Shown one piece after another: positions 9,972 to 17,012 of a DNA stretch of 64,000 nt. The notes under the pieces were generated by a model that saw nothing but the letters and a program-made list of their open reading frames with translations, had not been told where the DNA came from and ran no database searches. This DNA comes from PALSA-243 sp963743705 (lineage in GTDB: Bacteria > Acidobacteriota > Terriglobia > Bryobacterales > Bryobacteraceae). Position 1 is the first letter of the stretch; the number at the start of each line of letters is the position of its first letter. Location of the stretch: contig CAVUQS010000015.1 in the NCBI GenBank assembly GCA_963743705.1, positions 62,001-126,000 of the forward strand. Direction: 5' to 3'. The position numbers were made by a program, and so were the translations under genes.

Positions 9972-10313
9972 TTAGCAATGGCCGGTGAGATCGCCGACGG
10001 CTTCGAGGAGATCTTTCGCGTGGAAGGGCTTCTGCAGGACGCGCACCTGACGCGCGCGCCGCGCAACATCCCAATCGGGCGTCGAAGTCAAATACAGGAT
10101 GGGAACGTCGGCGTCGAGTTCCGAGAATTCCTGCGGGCGATTGGTGATGAGCAGTTTCACCGCCGGCTCGCCGCCGGCGACATAGCGCATCGCCTGTTCG
10201 GCGCCGCATTCCACCACTTGGTGTCCGTCACGGCCGAGAACACTCTTTACTAAACGGCGAATGGAGGGATCTTCCACGATCACTATCACGCCGGTCTGCG
10301 TGCATGAAGCCAT
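9972..10313 (-). CDS. stand-alone receiver-like domain lacking the phospho-aspartate
   Basis: A 113-residue protein with a CheY-like fold pattern: VIVIVEDPSIRRLVKSVLG for strand 1 and helix 1, PILYLTS for strand 4 with its threonine, and VLQKPFHAKDLLEAV carrying the conserved lysine. Where strand 3 should end in the phosphorylated aspartate, the sequence reads LLITNRPQ, so that residue is missing. The acidic pocket is reduced to VED. It is probably a pseudo-receiver that binds a partner without phosphorylation. The start at MASCTQ (10313) is preferred; an upstream GTG/ATG at 10373 would add 20 residues. Confidence 0.6.
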   Translation of the reverse strand: MASCTQTGVIVIVEDPSIRRLVKSVLGRDGHQVVECGAEQAMRYVAGGEPAVKLLITNRPQEFSELDADVPILYLTSTPDWDVARRARQVRVLQKPFHAKDLLEAVGDLTGHC

Positions 10314-10444
10314 AAATAAGGCGCGAGCTAATGCTTCACTTTTAGTGTGCGGCGAAAGAACAATTCCGCACAATCCCCCCTGGATGGGATTCTGAAGCCG
10401 CGAAAGGGGGTATTATGACCCGAAAGGGCCAGAATTATACGGAA

Positions 10445-10669
10445 CTATTCATCGGACGAACGATACCAGCGGCGGAAGTAACGGCCGCAGGCGCGGCACT
10501 TGAAACGCTTCACCGATAAGACGCCCAGTACGACATCGATCGCGTTGTGGGTGTGGGAGAAACGGACGTTGCTCCACCCGCAGTGGGGACAGCGCGGAAA
10601 TGGGCGAGGCTCCTCGGGGGAGTCATTCTCGTCCGATTCCGGAGCTTCTTCGTAGGGTCCCTCAGTCAC
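10445..10669 (-). CDS. zinc-ribbon protein of 74 residues
   Basis: The N-terminus is very acidic (EGPYEEAPESDENDSPEE). It is followed by a two-knuckle zinc ribbon: CPHC at about residues 27-30 and CRAC at about 58-61, ending in a basic YFRRWYRSS tail. It could be a small nucleic-acid- or protein-binding adaptor. Translation starts with GTG. It is the last gene of a four-gene minus-strand unit, 17 bases after the amidotransferase gene. Confidence 0.7.
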   Translation of the reverse strand: MTEGPYEEAPESDENDSPEEPRPFPRCPHCGWSNVRFSHTHNAIDVVLGVLSVKRFKCRACGRYFRRWYRSSDE

Positions 10670-10686
10670 GAATGCCCGTCTCCCAC

Positions 10687-11379
10687 TTAAGCGGCGGATG
10701 AGAGCATATCACACCATTTTCCGAATACCGCTTGCGCTGCTTCGCGGCATCGCGCGTGATTACGCCAGGGGTCGAGCGGAGAGCTTAATTCCCGAACGTC
10801 GCCGCAATTATCGTCTTGCAGATTCCAGTCTACAATCATCTCGGGCGTGATCTCCAGATGGAACTGCAGACCGTAAATCGAATCGCCGGCGCGATAAGCC
10901 TGATGCGGGGTGCGATCGGAATAGGCGAGCAGTTCCGCGCCGGAAGGAAGATCGAACGTCTCGCCATGCCAGTGAAACAGGGATTCGGTGGGCTCCAAGG
11001 CGGAAAGCAAGGGGTCGCGGCGGCCGGTTTCGGTAAGCGAGACGTCGAACCAGCCGATCTCTTTTTCCGCGTTGCGATACACCCGCGCGCCGAGAGCCTT
11101 AGCGATTAATTGCGAGCCCAGACAGACGCCAAGCATGGGCGTACCGGCGGCCGCTGCGCGCTCGGCCAGACGCAGCTCCTGGGCGAGGTAGGGCGCGTCA
11201 TCGTTCACCGACATGGGACCGCCCATGAAAATCAGGCCGTTGTAGGACGCCGTGTCCGGCATGACGGCGCCGGGCCGGTAAAGGTCGCAATAGTCGAATG
11301 CAACGCCGCGCGATTCGAGCGCGGGTTCGATCAGGCCGAGACCCTCAAAGGGAACATGGCGGAAAGCGAGAACGCGCAA
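10687..11379 (-). CDS. class I glutamine amidotransferase-like protein
   Basis: A 230-residue single-domain GATase1 protein of the GMP-synthase-like type. The nucleophile elbow GVCLGSQ is near residues 93-99, and the His-Glu pair is in GLQFHLE near 170-176. The oxyanion strand FMGGPMSV is also present. Stand-alone members of this group often deaminate glutamine-like or gamma-glutamyl compounds, but the substrate is unknown. TTG at 11379 follows the amidase stop by two bases, which suggests coupled translation. Confidence 0.8.
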   Translation of the reverse strand: MRVLAFRHVPFEGLGLIEPALESRGVAFDYCDLYRPGAVMPDTASYNGLIFMGGPMSVNDDAPYLAQELRLAERAAAAGTPMLGVCLGSQLIAKALGARVYRNAEKEIGWFDVSLTETGRRDPLLSALEPTESLFHWHGETFDLPSGAELLAYSDRTPHQAYRAGDSIYGLQFHLEITPEMIVDWNLQDDNCGDVRELSSPLDPWRNHARCREAAQAVFGKWCDMLSSAA

Positions 11380-11381
11380 GG

Positions 11382-12809
11382 CTAATTGGCCGCCACCTGG
11401 AAGTGGCTCAGGCTTTCGGCGTATTTGGAGACGCCGCGGAAAAGCGCTTCGGCGAGCTTTTGCCGGTAGTCGGGCTTGCTCAGGAGAGCCTCTTCGCGCG
11501 AGTTGCTGACGAAGCCTATTTCGGCGAGCACCGACGGCATGTTGGCGCCGATCAAGACCACAAACGGGGCCTTCTTCACGCCGCGATTCTTTTCCGTCGT
11601 GAACGTCTTCGCGGAGAACGCGAACAACGCGGCTTGAATGCGCTCGGCGAAATCGCGCGATTCGGCAGCTTTATCGTGCGCGGAGATCTTTTCCACGATG
11701 TCGTGCAGATCGAAGATGGATTGCTCCGCGCCCGCGTTTTCACGGGAGGCGACGGCCAGGGCTTCCTTCACGTCGGTGAAGTTCAGATAGTAGGTTTCGA
11801 CGCCGGTGATGTGCGGCACCGGCGACGAGTTGGCGTGGATCGAAAGGAACAGATCGGCCTTCTTCTCATTCGCCAGCGCCGTGCGCCCCTCGAGAGGAAT
11901 AAACGTATCGTCCGAACGCGTGTAGACAACTTCGGCGCCCATCTTCTCTTGGATCATTTTGCCGAGGCGCAGGCTGACATCGAGCACCAGATCTTTTTCG
12001 AGCAGGCCCTTGGGACCTTGAGTACCTTCGTCATGCCCGCCGTGGCCGGGGTCGATTACGATGCGCTGCACTTTGAGACCGAGCGCGCGCACGAGAGAAG
12101 TCTCTCCACCGGAGGTGCGGCGGGCGGGCTTGGCAACGCTGGCGGGAGCCGGACTGGGCGCGGGCGCCGGCGGCGCTGATTTCACGGGTTCGCTTGGCAC
12201 GGGCGCGGCGGCGCTGATAGAGACCAGGTCGATCCTGGGGGGCGCTAGATTGACGTACGGCGCGGGCGGATTCGATTTCGCGGCCGGCGCCTTCACCGGG
12301 TCGGGTGCGGGCGGCGTGGGGACAACAGGCAATGGATTGGCCGCTTCAGGCTCAACCGGCGCCGGGCTGGTAGCCGCGCTGGTGTTCGTTGTGGTCGTGG
12401 CGGTGGCGTGGCGGAGTTCCACCACCAGCCGGTTCGGGCTGCTCAACATCGATACGCCGATGTCGGCGGGACCGGTCAAATCCAACACCACGCGGGTAAT
12501 GCCGGGCGATGTTTCCGCTATGCGGATGCGTTTGACGAAGGGGTCGTCGAGATCTTCCGAGTAGGCGCGCTTGCCGTCGAACTTGGGACGGGCGTCGTGA
12601 ATGTCATAGTAGACGCGCTCGGGATCGTGCAGCCGGTCGCTGCGGTATTCAAACTCGCCCGATACCTCAATGGCGATGCGCGTCGCACCGGAGGTATTCC
12701 AATGGCGGACGGCGGTGACGGTATGGGAAGCGGTACGGTTGGATTGCGACAGCAGCGCGATGGGCGTTACCAGGGCTGCCACGGTCGCGCATGCGGTCAT
12801 CCATTTCAT
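11382..12809 (-). CDS. amiC: N-acetylmuramoyl-L-alanine amidase, AMIN plus Amidase_3
   Basis: Periplasmic zinc amidase that splits septal peptidoglycan between muramic acid and the peptide. It has a signal peptide (1-22), an AMIN targeting domain (about 30-140), a Pro/Ala-rich linker (about 140-235) and a catalytic Amidase_3 domain (about 250-460). Visible zinc ligands are the His of DPGHGG, the Glu of LLEKD and the His of SIHAN; the catalytic Glu is in LAEIGFVSN. The gene follows the lytic transglycosylase by three bases, so the two wall hydrolases are made together. Confidence 0.9.
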   Translation of the reverse strand: MKWMTACATVAALVTPIALLSQSNRTASHTVTAVRHWNTSGATRIAIEVSGEFEYRSDRLHDPERVYYDIHDARPKFDGKRAYSEDLDDPFVKRIRIAETSPGITRVVLDLTGPADIGVSMLSSPNRLVVELRHATATTTTNTSAATSPAPVEPEAANPLPVVPTPPAPDPVKAPAAKSNPPAPYVNLAPPRIDLVSISAAAPVPSEPVKSAPPAPAPSPAPASVAKPARRTSGGETSLVRALGLKVQRIVIDPGHGGHDEGTQGPKGLLEKDLVLDVSLRLGKMIQEKMGAEVVYTRSDDTFIPLEGRTALANEKKADLFLSIHANSSPVPHITGVETYYLNFTDVKEALAVASRENAGAEQSIFDLHDIVEKISAHDKAAESRDFAERIQAALFAFSAKTFTTEKNRGVKKAPFVVLIGANMPSVLAEIGFVSNSREEALLSKPDYRQKLAEALFRGVSKYAESLSHFQVAAN

Positions 12810-12812
12810 AAG

Positions 12813-13508
12813 CTAATGGGTCACGTAGCGGACCGAGCCGTCGGCGGCTACGATCTCTTGAATATGACGTGGGGCGTCGGGCTGGGTTTCCGCCGGTTTC
12901 GATTCCATCTTGGTGGCCGGTTTGGGCTGCACCGCCGGCTTGAGAGCTTCGATGCGCCGCTGCACCTGCGCGACGTAATTCTGTGTTTCCGCGTAGGGCG
13001 GAATGCCGCCGTACTTGGCTACCGCTTTTTCCCCTGCATTGTAGGCCGCCAAGGCGCGGGGATAATCCCCGTGGTAAAGATCGAGAAGATACTTTAAATA
13101 CTTAGCGCCGCCCTGAATGTTTTCGATCGGATCGAAAGAATCGGGCACGCCGAACCGCTTGGCGGTCTCCGGCATCAACTGCATCAAACCTTGGGCGCCT
13201 TTGGGCGACACCGCGGCGGGGTTATAGTTGCTTTCGACCGCGATCACGGAATGGAGCAGTTCCGGCGAAAGCGATTGTTCCGCGGCCACACGTTCTACCG
13301 CGCCGCTGAATACCGAACGCGCGGCAAAAGCCGCCGGCGTCGTCTTTCCGAGGCCGGGTTGTGTGGCGGGGACCACGATTCTCACCAGTTTCCCTGTGCG
13401 AGGATCGGCCCGCACCACCGTCTTGATGCGCGGCGTGTTCGGCTCGGCTGCCTGCAAACCGGCAACCGCAAAAGCCCCGAGCCCCACCAAAAAACAGAAA
13501 CGCCTCAA
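12813..13508 (-). CDS. lytic transglycosylase, SLT family
   Basis: Secreted murein lytic transglycosylase of 231 residues. It has a signal peptide (residues 1-20) and a Slt70-like domain at about 75-185. The catalytic Glu is in AVESNYNP, followed by GAQGLMQLMPETA and AAYNAGEKAV, the standard family signatures. The C-terminal 40 residues are Pro/Lys-rich. Translation probably starts at TTG 13508 with an AGGAG site 9 bases upstream. It is the first gene of the operon with the amidase, consistent with joint peptidoglycan remodelling at division. Confidence 0.88.
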   Translation of the reverse strand: MRRFCFLVGLGAFAVAGLQAAEPNTPRIKTVVRADPRTGKLVRIVVPATQPGLGKTTPAAFAARSVFSGAVERVAAEQSLSPELLHSVIAVESNYNPAAVSPKGAQGLMQLMPETAKRFGVPDSFDPIENIQGGAKYLKYLLDLYHGDYPRALAAYNAGEKAVAKYGGIPPYAETQNYVAQVQRRIEALKPAVQPKPATKMESKPAETQPDAPRHIQEIVAADGSVRYVTH

Positions 13509-13633
13509 AATGTTTCGCTCCTAAGTATATACCACGAATGGGCGCGGGAATAGTCCCCAGCCGCCCAGGGGCGGGCAGAAAAGCATGCCCCGCCGCCAAC
13601 AGGACGCGGAAATGTCAATGTTATCATTTTGCT

Positions 13634-14197
13634 GTGGAACGCGCGGCATACGTGCTGGTTGGGGGCCGCAGTTCCCGCATGGGACGCGACAAGGCTCTGC
13701 TGCCCTTCCGCGGAGGGGCGCTGGCGCAATTCGCCGCTCAAATGGCCGCCCAAGCCGCTGGTAACGCGACCCTGGTGGGGTCGCCGGAACGCTACGCAGG
13801 CCTCGGTTTTCGTATTATTCCAGACCTTTTTCCGGGGGAAGGCCCGCTGGGCGGCATCGTAACCGCCTTGCGCGATTCGGGCGCCGAATGGAATCTGATC
13901 ATAGCCTGCGACATGCCCGAAATCGATGTGGCGCTGCTCACCCGGCTGATCGAGGCCGCCAGCCAATCGGGCACGGACGCGTTGCTGCCCGTGACCGCCC
14001 AGGGAAGGCCGGAGCCCTTGTGCGCAGTTTACCGGCGGGTTTGCCTGGGCGCACTCGAAGCGGCGTTCGCCGGCGGAGCGCGTAAGGTGACGGCGGCGCT
14101 CGAAGCGGTGCGCACGCTTCGCATGCCAATGGAAGAAGTGGCGCAATTTCAAAACGTTAATACTCCGGAGGACTGGGCCGGTTATGCCGCAGGATGA
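13634..14197 (+). CDS. mobA: molybdenum cofactor guanylyltransferase
   Basis: MobA-type nucleotidyltransferase (187 residues) that attaches GMP to molybdopterin. LVGGRSSRMGRDKALLPF near the N-terminus is the nucleotide-binding signature. IIACDMPEID contains the metal-binding aspartate, and FQNVNTPEDW is the usual C-terminal motif. The GTG at 13634 places the signature at the expected distance from the start. A bis-MGD-type oxidoreductase that would need this cofactor is encoded at 29338-31377. The 3-prime end overlaps the next gene by 14 bases. Confidence 0.88.
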   Translation: MERAAYVLVGGRSSRMGRDKALLPFRGGALAQFAAQMAAQAAGNATLVGSPERYAGLGFRIIPDLFPGEGPLGGIVTALRDSGAEWNLIIACDMPEIDVALLTRLIEAASQSGTDALLPVTAQGRPEPLCAVYRRVCLGALEAAFAGGARKVTAALEAVRTLRMPMEEVAQFQNVNTPEDWAGYAAG

Positions 14198-14945
14198 CCC
14201 GTTTCCGTATTACATCGAGTTCCGGCACGTGTATAAGACGTTCGACCGGCCCGTTTTGGTCGATACCAGTTTTCACGTTAAGCCAGGTGAGACGGTGGCG
14301 ATTATCGGGCGCAGCGGCGTGGGGAAATCCGTTACGCTTTCGCACATTATGGGCTTTCTAAAGCCCGACCAAGGGCAGGTTATCGTCGCGCATGAGGATA
14401 TTACCGACATGCCGGAGTCGGAGTTACAGCGAATCCGCCGCAAAGTGACTATGGTCTTCCAATCCGGAGCATTGTTCGATTCGCTTACGGTGGCTGAGAA
14501 CGTGCTCTTTTCTTTAGAGTTACGCGAAGATTACAACCGGCAGAACAAAGAAGACGTGGTGAACGGCTTGTTGCAAATGGTGGACATCGCGGGTTCGAAA
14601 GACGCCTATCCCTCCGACCTTTCCACGGGATACAAGCGGGCTGTGGCGATCGCGCGGGCGCTGGCGGCGCAACCGCAGTGCATCCTCTATGACGAGCCGA
14701 CCACGATGGTGGACCCGATCATGTCGGACCACCTGGGCGACCTGATGCTGCGCCTCAAGCGGCAGCTTCATTTGACCTCGGTGGTGGTGACCCACGATCT
14801 GGATCTGATGCATAAGGTAGCGGACCGGGTGGTGTTCCTGTATGAGGGCGGCGTGATCTATTTCGGACCGGTGGCGGATCTCGCGAAGTCGGATCATCCG
14901 CACATTCGGGAGTTTTTGGAGATGGATCGTGTGGTTCGGGTATAA
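14184..14945 (+). CDS. MlaF-like ABC transporter ATPase with degenerate signature motif
   Basis: A 253-residue ATPase of the Mla/Ttg2 lipid-transport type. Walker A is GRSGVGKS, Walker B is CILYDEPT and the H-loop is VVVTHDLDL, all intact. The family signature LSGGM/Q is instead DLSTGYKRAVAIARAL: the second glycine position is threonine and a tyrosine follows. Catalytic competence of that half site is uncertain. The normal partners (MlaE permease, MCE protein) are not beside it; instead it overlaps mobA by 14 bases and the next TPR gene by 17 bases. Confidence 0.82.
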   Translation: MPQDDPFPYYIEFRHVYKTFDRPVLVDTSFHVKPGETVAIIGRSGVGKSVTLSHIMGFLKPDQGQVIVAHEDITDMPESELQRIRRKVTMVFQSGALFDSLTVAENVLFSLELREDYNRQNKEDVVNGLLQMVDIAGSKDAYPSDLSTGYKRAVAIARALAAQPQCILYDEPTTMVDPIMSDHLGDLMLRLKRQLHLTSVVVTHDLDLMHKVADRVVFLYEGGVIYFGPVADLAKSDHPHIREFLEMDRVVRV

Positions 14946-16122
14946 GTTGCGCATCGGCCTTTCCATCGTTTTGGGTTTGGGCGCCGCAACCGCGCTCATG
15001 GGCTCATCGCCGCTGGTTACCCAGGGGTTCGATCATTTCTACAATCTCGAATATCCGGAGGCCATCGCGGATTTCGAAAAGGCGATCGCGCAGAACCCGG
15101 ACGATCCGGAGTTGCACAACCATTTAGCGCAGACCCTGGTCTTTCAGGAGATGTTCCGCAACGGAGCGCTCGAAAGCGAGATGGTGTCGGGGAACAACTC
15201 ATTCCTGCGGCGTCCGAAGATGGAGCCCGACCCGGTAACCGAGAAGCGCTTTCTGGATGAGGTCGCGAAAGCGATGTCGCTGGCCAACGCGCAGCTCGCT
15301 AAGAATCCAAACGATGCGAAGGCGTATTATGCGCTGGGCGTATCGTACGGGCTGCGGTCGAACTACTACTGGGTGGTCAAGAAGTCCTGGCGCGATTCGC
15401 TGCGCGACGCCACCAACGCCCGGCATATGCACGCCCGCGTGCAGGAACTGGAGCCGAACAACGTCGACGCCCGTCTGGTAGAGGGGCTCGACGATTACAT
15501 CGTAGGCAGCCTGCCCTGGACGTGGCGGACGCTCGGATTCTTAGTCGGCATCCACGGCGATAAAGAGAAAGGTATCCGCATTGTGAAAGACGTCGCCGAG
15601 CACGGCGAGGACAACCGCTACGATGCGGAAATCCTGCTGGGCGCGCTTTACCGCCGCGAGAACAAGCCGCTGCTGGTGATTCCTCTGGTACAGGATCTGA
15701 TCCGGCGGTTTCCGCGCAATTTCATTCTGCGGCTCGAGCTTTCGCAGATGTACAGCATGGCCGGCGATAAGGCGCACGCGCTCGAAGCAGTAGAGGAAGT
15801 GGCGCGGATGAAGCAGCAGAACGCGCCGGGATATGGCCGCGTGCCGTGGGAAAAGATTTACTTCCAGGAAGGCATCATCCAATTCTGGTATCGCGATTTC
15901 GATCAATCGCTGGCGAACCTGAAGAAGGTGACCGCGGCGGCGAACGAAGTCGACCTCAACACCGGCGTCTACGCGTACCTGCGCCTGGGCGAGATTTACG
16001 ATTTGAAGGGCCAACGGCAGGAGGCTCTGGCGCAATATCGCAAAGCGATCGCATATGCGCCCGGTTCCGATGCGGCGCTGGAAGCGAAGAAACGGCTGGA
16101 CACCCCTTATCGCCGGGGTTGA
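14929..16122 (+). CDS. membrane-anchored or exported TPR protein
   Basis: A 397-residue protein with an N-terminal hydrophobic segment (LSIVLGLGAATALMG) and repeated TPR helices: FDHFYNLEYPEAIADFEKAI near the start, AYYALGVSYGL in the middle and AYLRLGEIYDLKGQRQEALAQYRKAI at the end. A central region (VVKKSWRDSLRDATNARHM) is common in acidobacterial TPR proteins. GTG 14929 has a GGAG site 8 bases upstream; TTG 14947, just after the ATPase stop, is the alternative. Overlap with the ATPase gene suggests one transcript and possibly a joint function. Confidence 0.75.
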   Translation: MWFGYKLRIGLSIVLGLGAATALMGSSPLVTQGFDHFYNLEYPEAIADFEKAIAQNPDDPELHNHLAQTLVFQEMFRNGALESEMVSGNNSFLRRPKMEPDPVTEKRFLDEVAKAMSLANAQLAKNPNDAKAYYALGVSYGLRSNYYWVVKKSWRDSLRDATNARHMHARVQELEPNNVDARLVEGLDDYIVGSLPWTWRTLGFLVGIHGDKEKGIRIVKDVAEHGEDNRYDAEILLGALYRRENKPLLVIPLVQDLIRRFPRNFILRLELSQMYSMAGDKAHALEAVEEVARMKQQNAPGYGRVPWEKIYFQEGIIQFWYRDFDQSLANLKKVTAAANEVDLNTGVYAYLRLGEIYDLKGQRQEALAQYRKAIAYAPGSDAALEAKKRLDTPYRRG

Positions 16123-16168
16123 GGTTTCTACCCTAGGCTCGAAGGCGCCGCGCGCTAGGATGGGTAAC

Positions 16169-16957
16169 ATGCGCGCGACGCTCCTGCTGGTTCTGTTGCT
16201 GCCCGCTTACGCGGACACCGAATTCACCGCCAAGCAGATGATGCGCGATGTGCCGCACGGCAAGGGGCAATGCGATATCCGGCTGCTGGTGGACGATACG
16301 GTGGAAGTATCGGTGCAAGGCGATCGAATCCACCTGCACACCATCGAGGGTCACGACGCGCACGACGACGGGTCGGAATGCAATTCGCCGCTGCCGACTC
16401 ATGAATTCGGCGGCTTTCAATTCTCGGCCAAGGAAAAACGCGGCGAGATGAAGCTGAACGCGCCGCCTTCGAAAAGCAATGGGTATGCGGCGGTGGTGTT
16501 CATCCATGACAACGCCTCTGGCGAGGGACGATACGCCTTCCGGCTTTCGTGGATCATGCCGCCACCCGCGCCGCCGCCATCGATGAGTTTCAACAACACG
16601 CTGCATTCCACCAGCAAAGGCGGTGGATCGGCGCGGCTGAACGATGGACAGGAACTGGCGCTCACGGGAGCGACCGTAGATGCCGACCGCGGCAACAAAC
16701 TTTTCGTGGTGATCTCGTTCGCAGGCGGGAGTTTCGCGGGATTCAGCGGCTCGGTGATGAGTTTCGACGGCAGCGTGATGAAGGCCGACGTCGCCGCGGA
16801 CGACCGCTTCGACGGGCTGCGCGGGCCGATGTACCTGTATTTCGACGGCCAGAAACAAGTCTTCAAGATCGGCATGGAAGCCACGGACGGGCAGGAGCGG
16901 TTCACGCTCAAATGGGACCGCGCCGAACCGCTCAAAAGCAAGAAACCGAAGGGCTGA
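16169..16957 (+). CDS. secreted protein of unknown function
   Basis: About 262 residues with a short signal peptide (MRATLLLVLLLPAYA). The mature protein is beta-rich, with DIRLLVDDTVEVSVQGDRIHL and a Pro-rich turn (MPPPAPPPS) around the middle. A second sandwich-like half follows (LFVVISFAGGSFAGFSG, YLYFDGQKQVFKIGM). ATG 16169 is preferred because AGGA lies 8 bases upstream; an in-frame ATG at 16160 is possible. No domain recognised. Confidence 0.6.
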   Translation: MRATLLLVLLLPAYADTEFTAKQMMRDVPHGKGQCDIRLLVDDTVEVSVQGDRIHLHTIEGHDAHDDGSECNSPLPTHEFGGFQFSAKEKRGEMKLNAPPSKSNGYAAVVFIHDNASGEGRYAFRLSWIMPPPAPPPSMSFNNTLHSTSKGGGSARLNDGQELALTGATVDADRGNKLFVVISFAGGSFAGFSGSVMSFDGSVMKADVAADDRFDGLRGPMYLYFDGQKQVFKIGMEATDGQERFTLKWDRAEPLKSKKPKG

Positions 16958-16966
16958 CACCGGGCT

Positions 16967-17001
16967 GTAGGCATTCTACTAACAGGATGTAGAATATCTA
17001 C
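16967..17001. promoter_or_regulatory. double-dyad operator overlapping the ADOP promoter
   Basis: Two identical dyads of the form GTAG-N5-CTAC occur at 16967-16979 and 16989-17001, with centres 22 bases apart, about two helical turns. The inner half sites also form a longer inverted repeat, ATTCTAC (16973-16979) against GTAGAAT (16989-16995). The second dyad contains a TAGAAT that could be the minus-10 box, 17 bases before the ATG. This is the layout expected for cooperative repressor dimers. Confidence 0.5.
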
Positions 17002-17012
17002 GTCTAAGCCCT

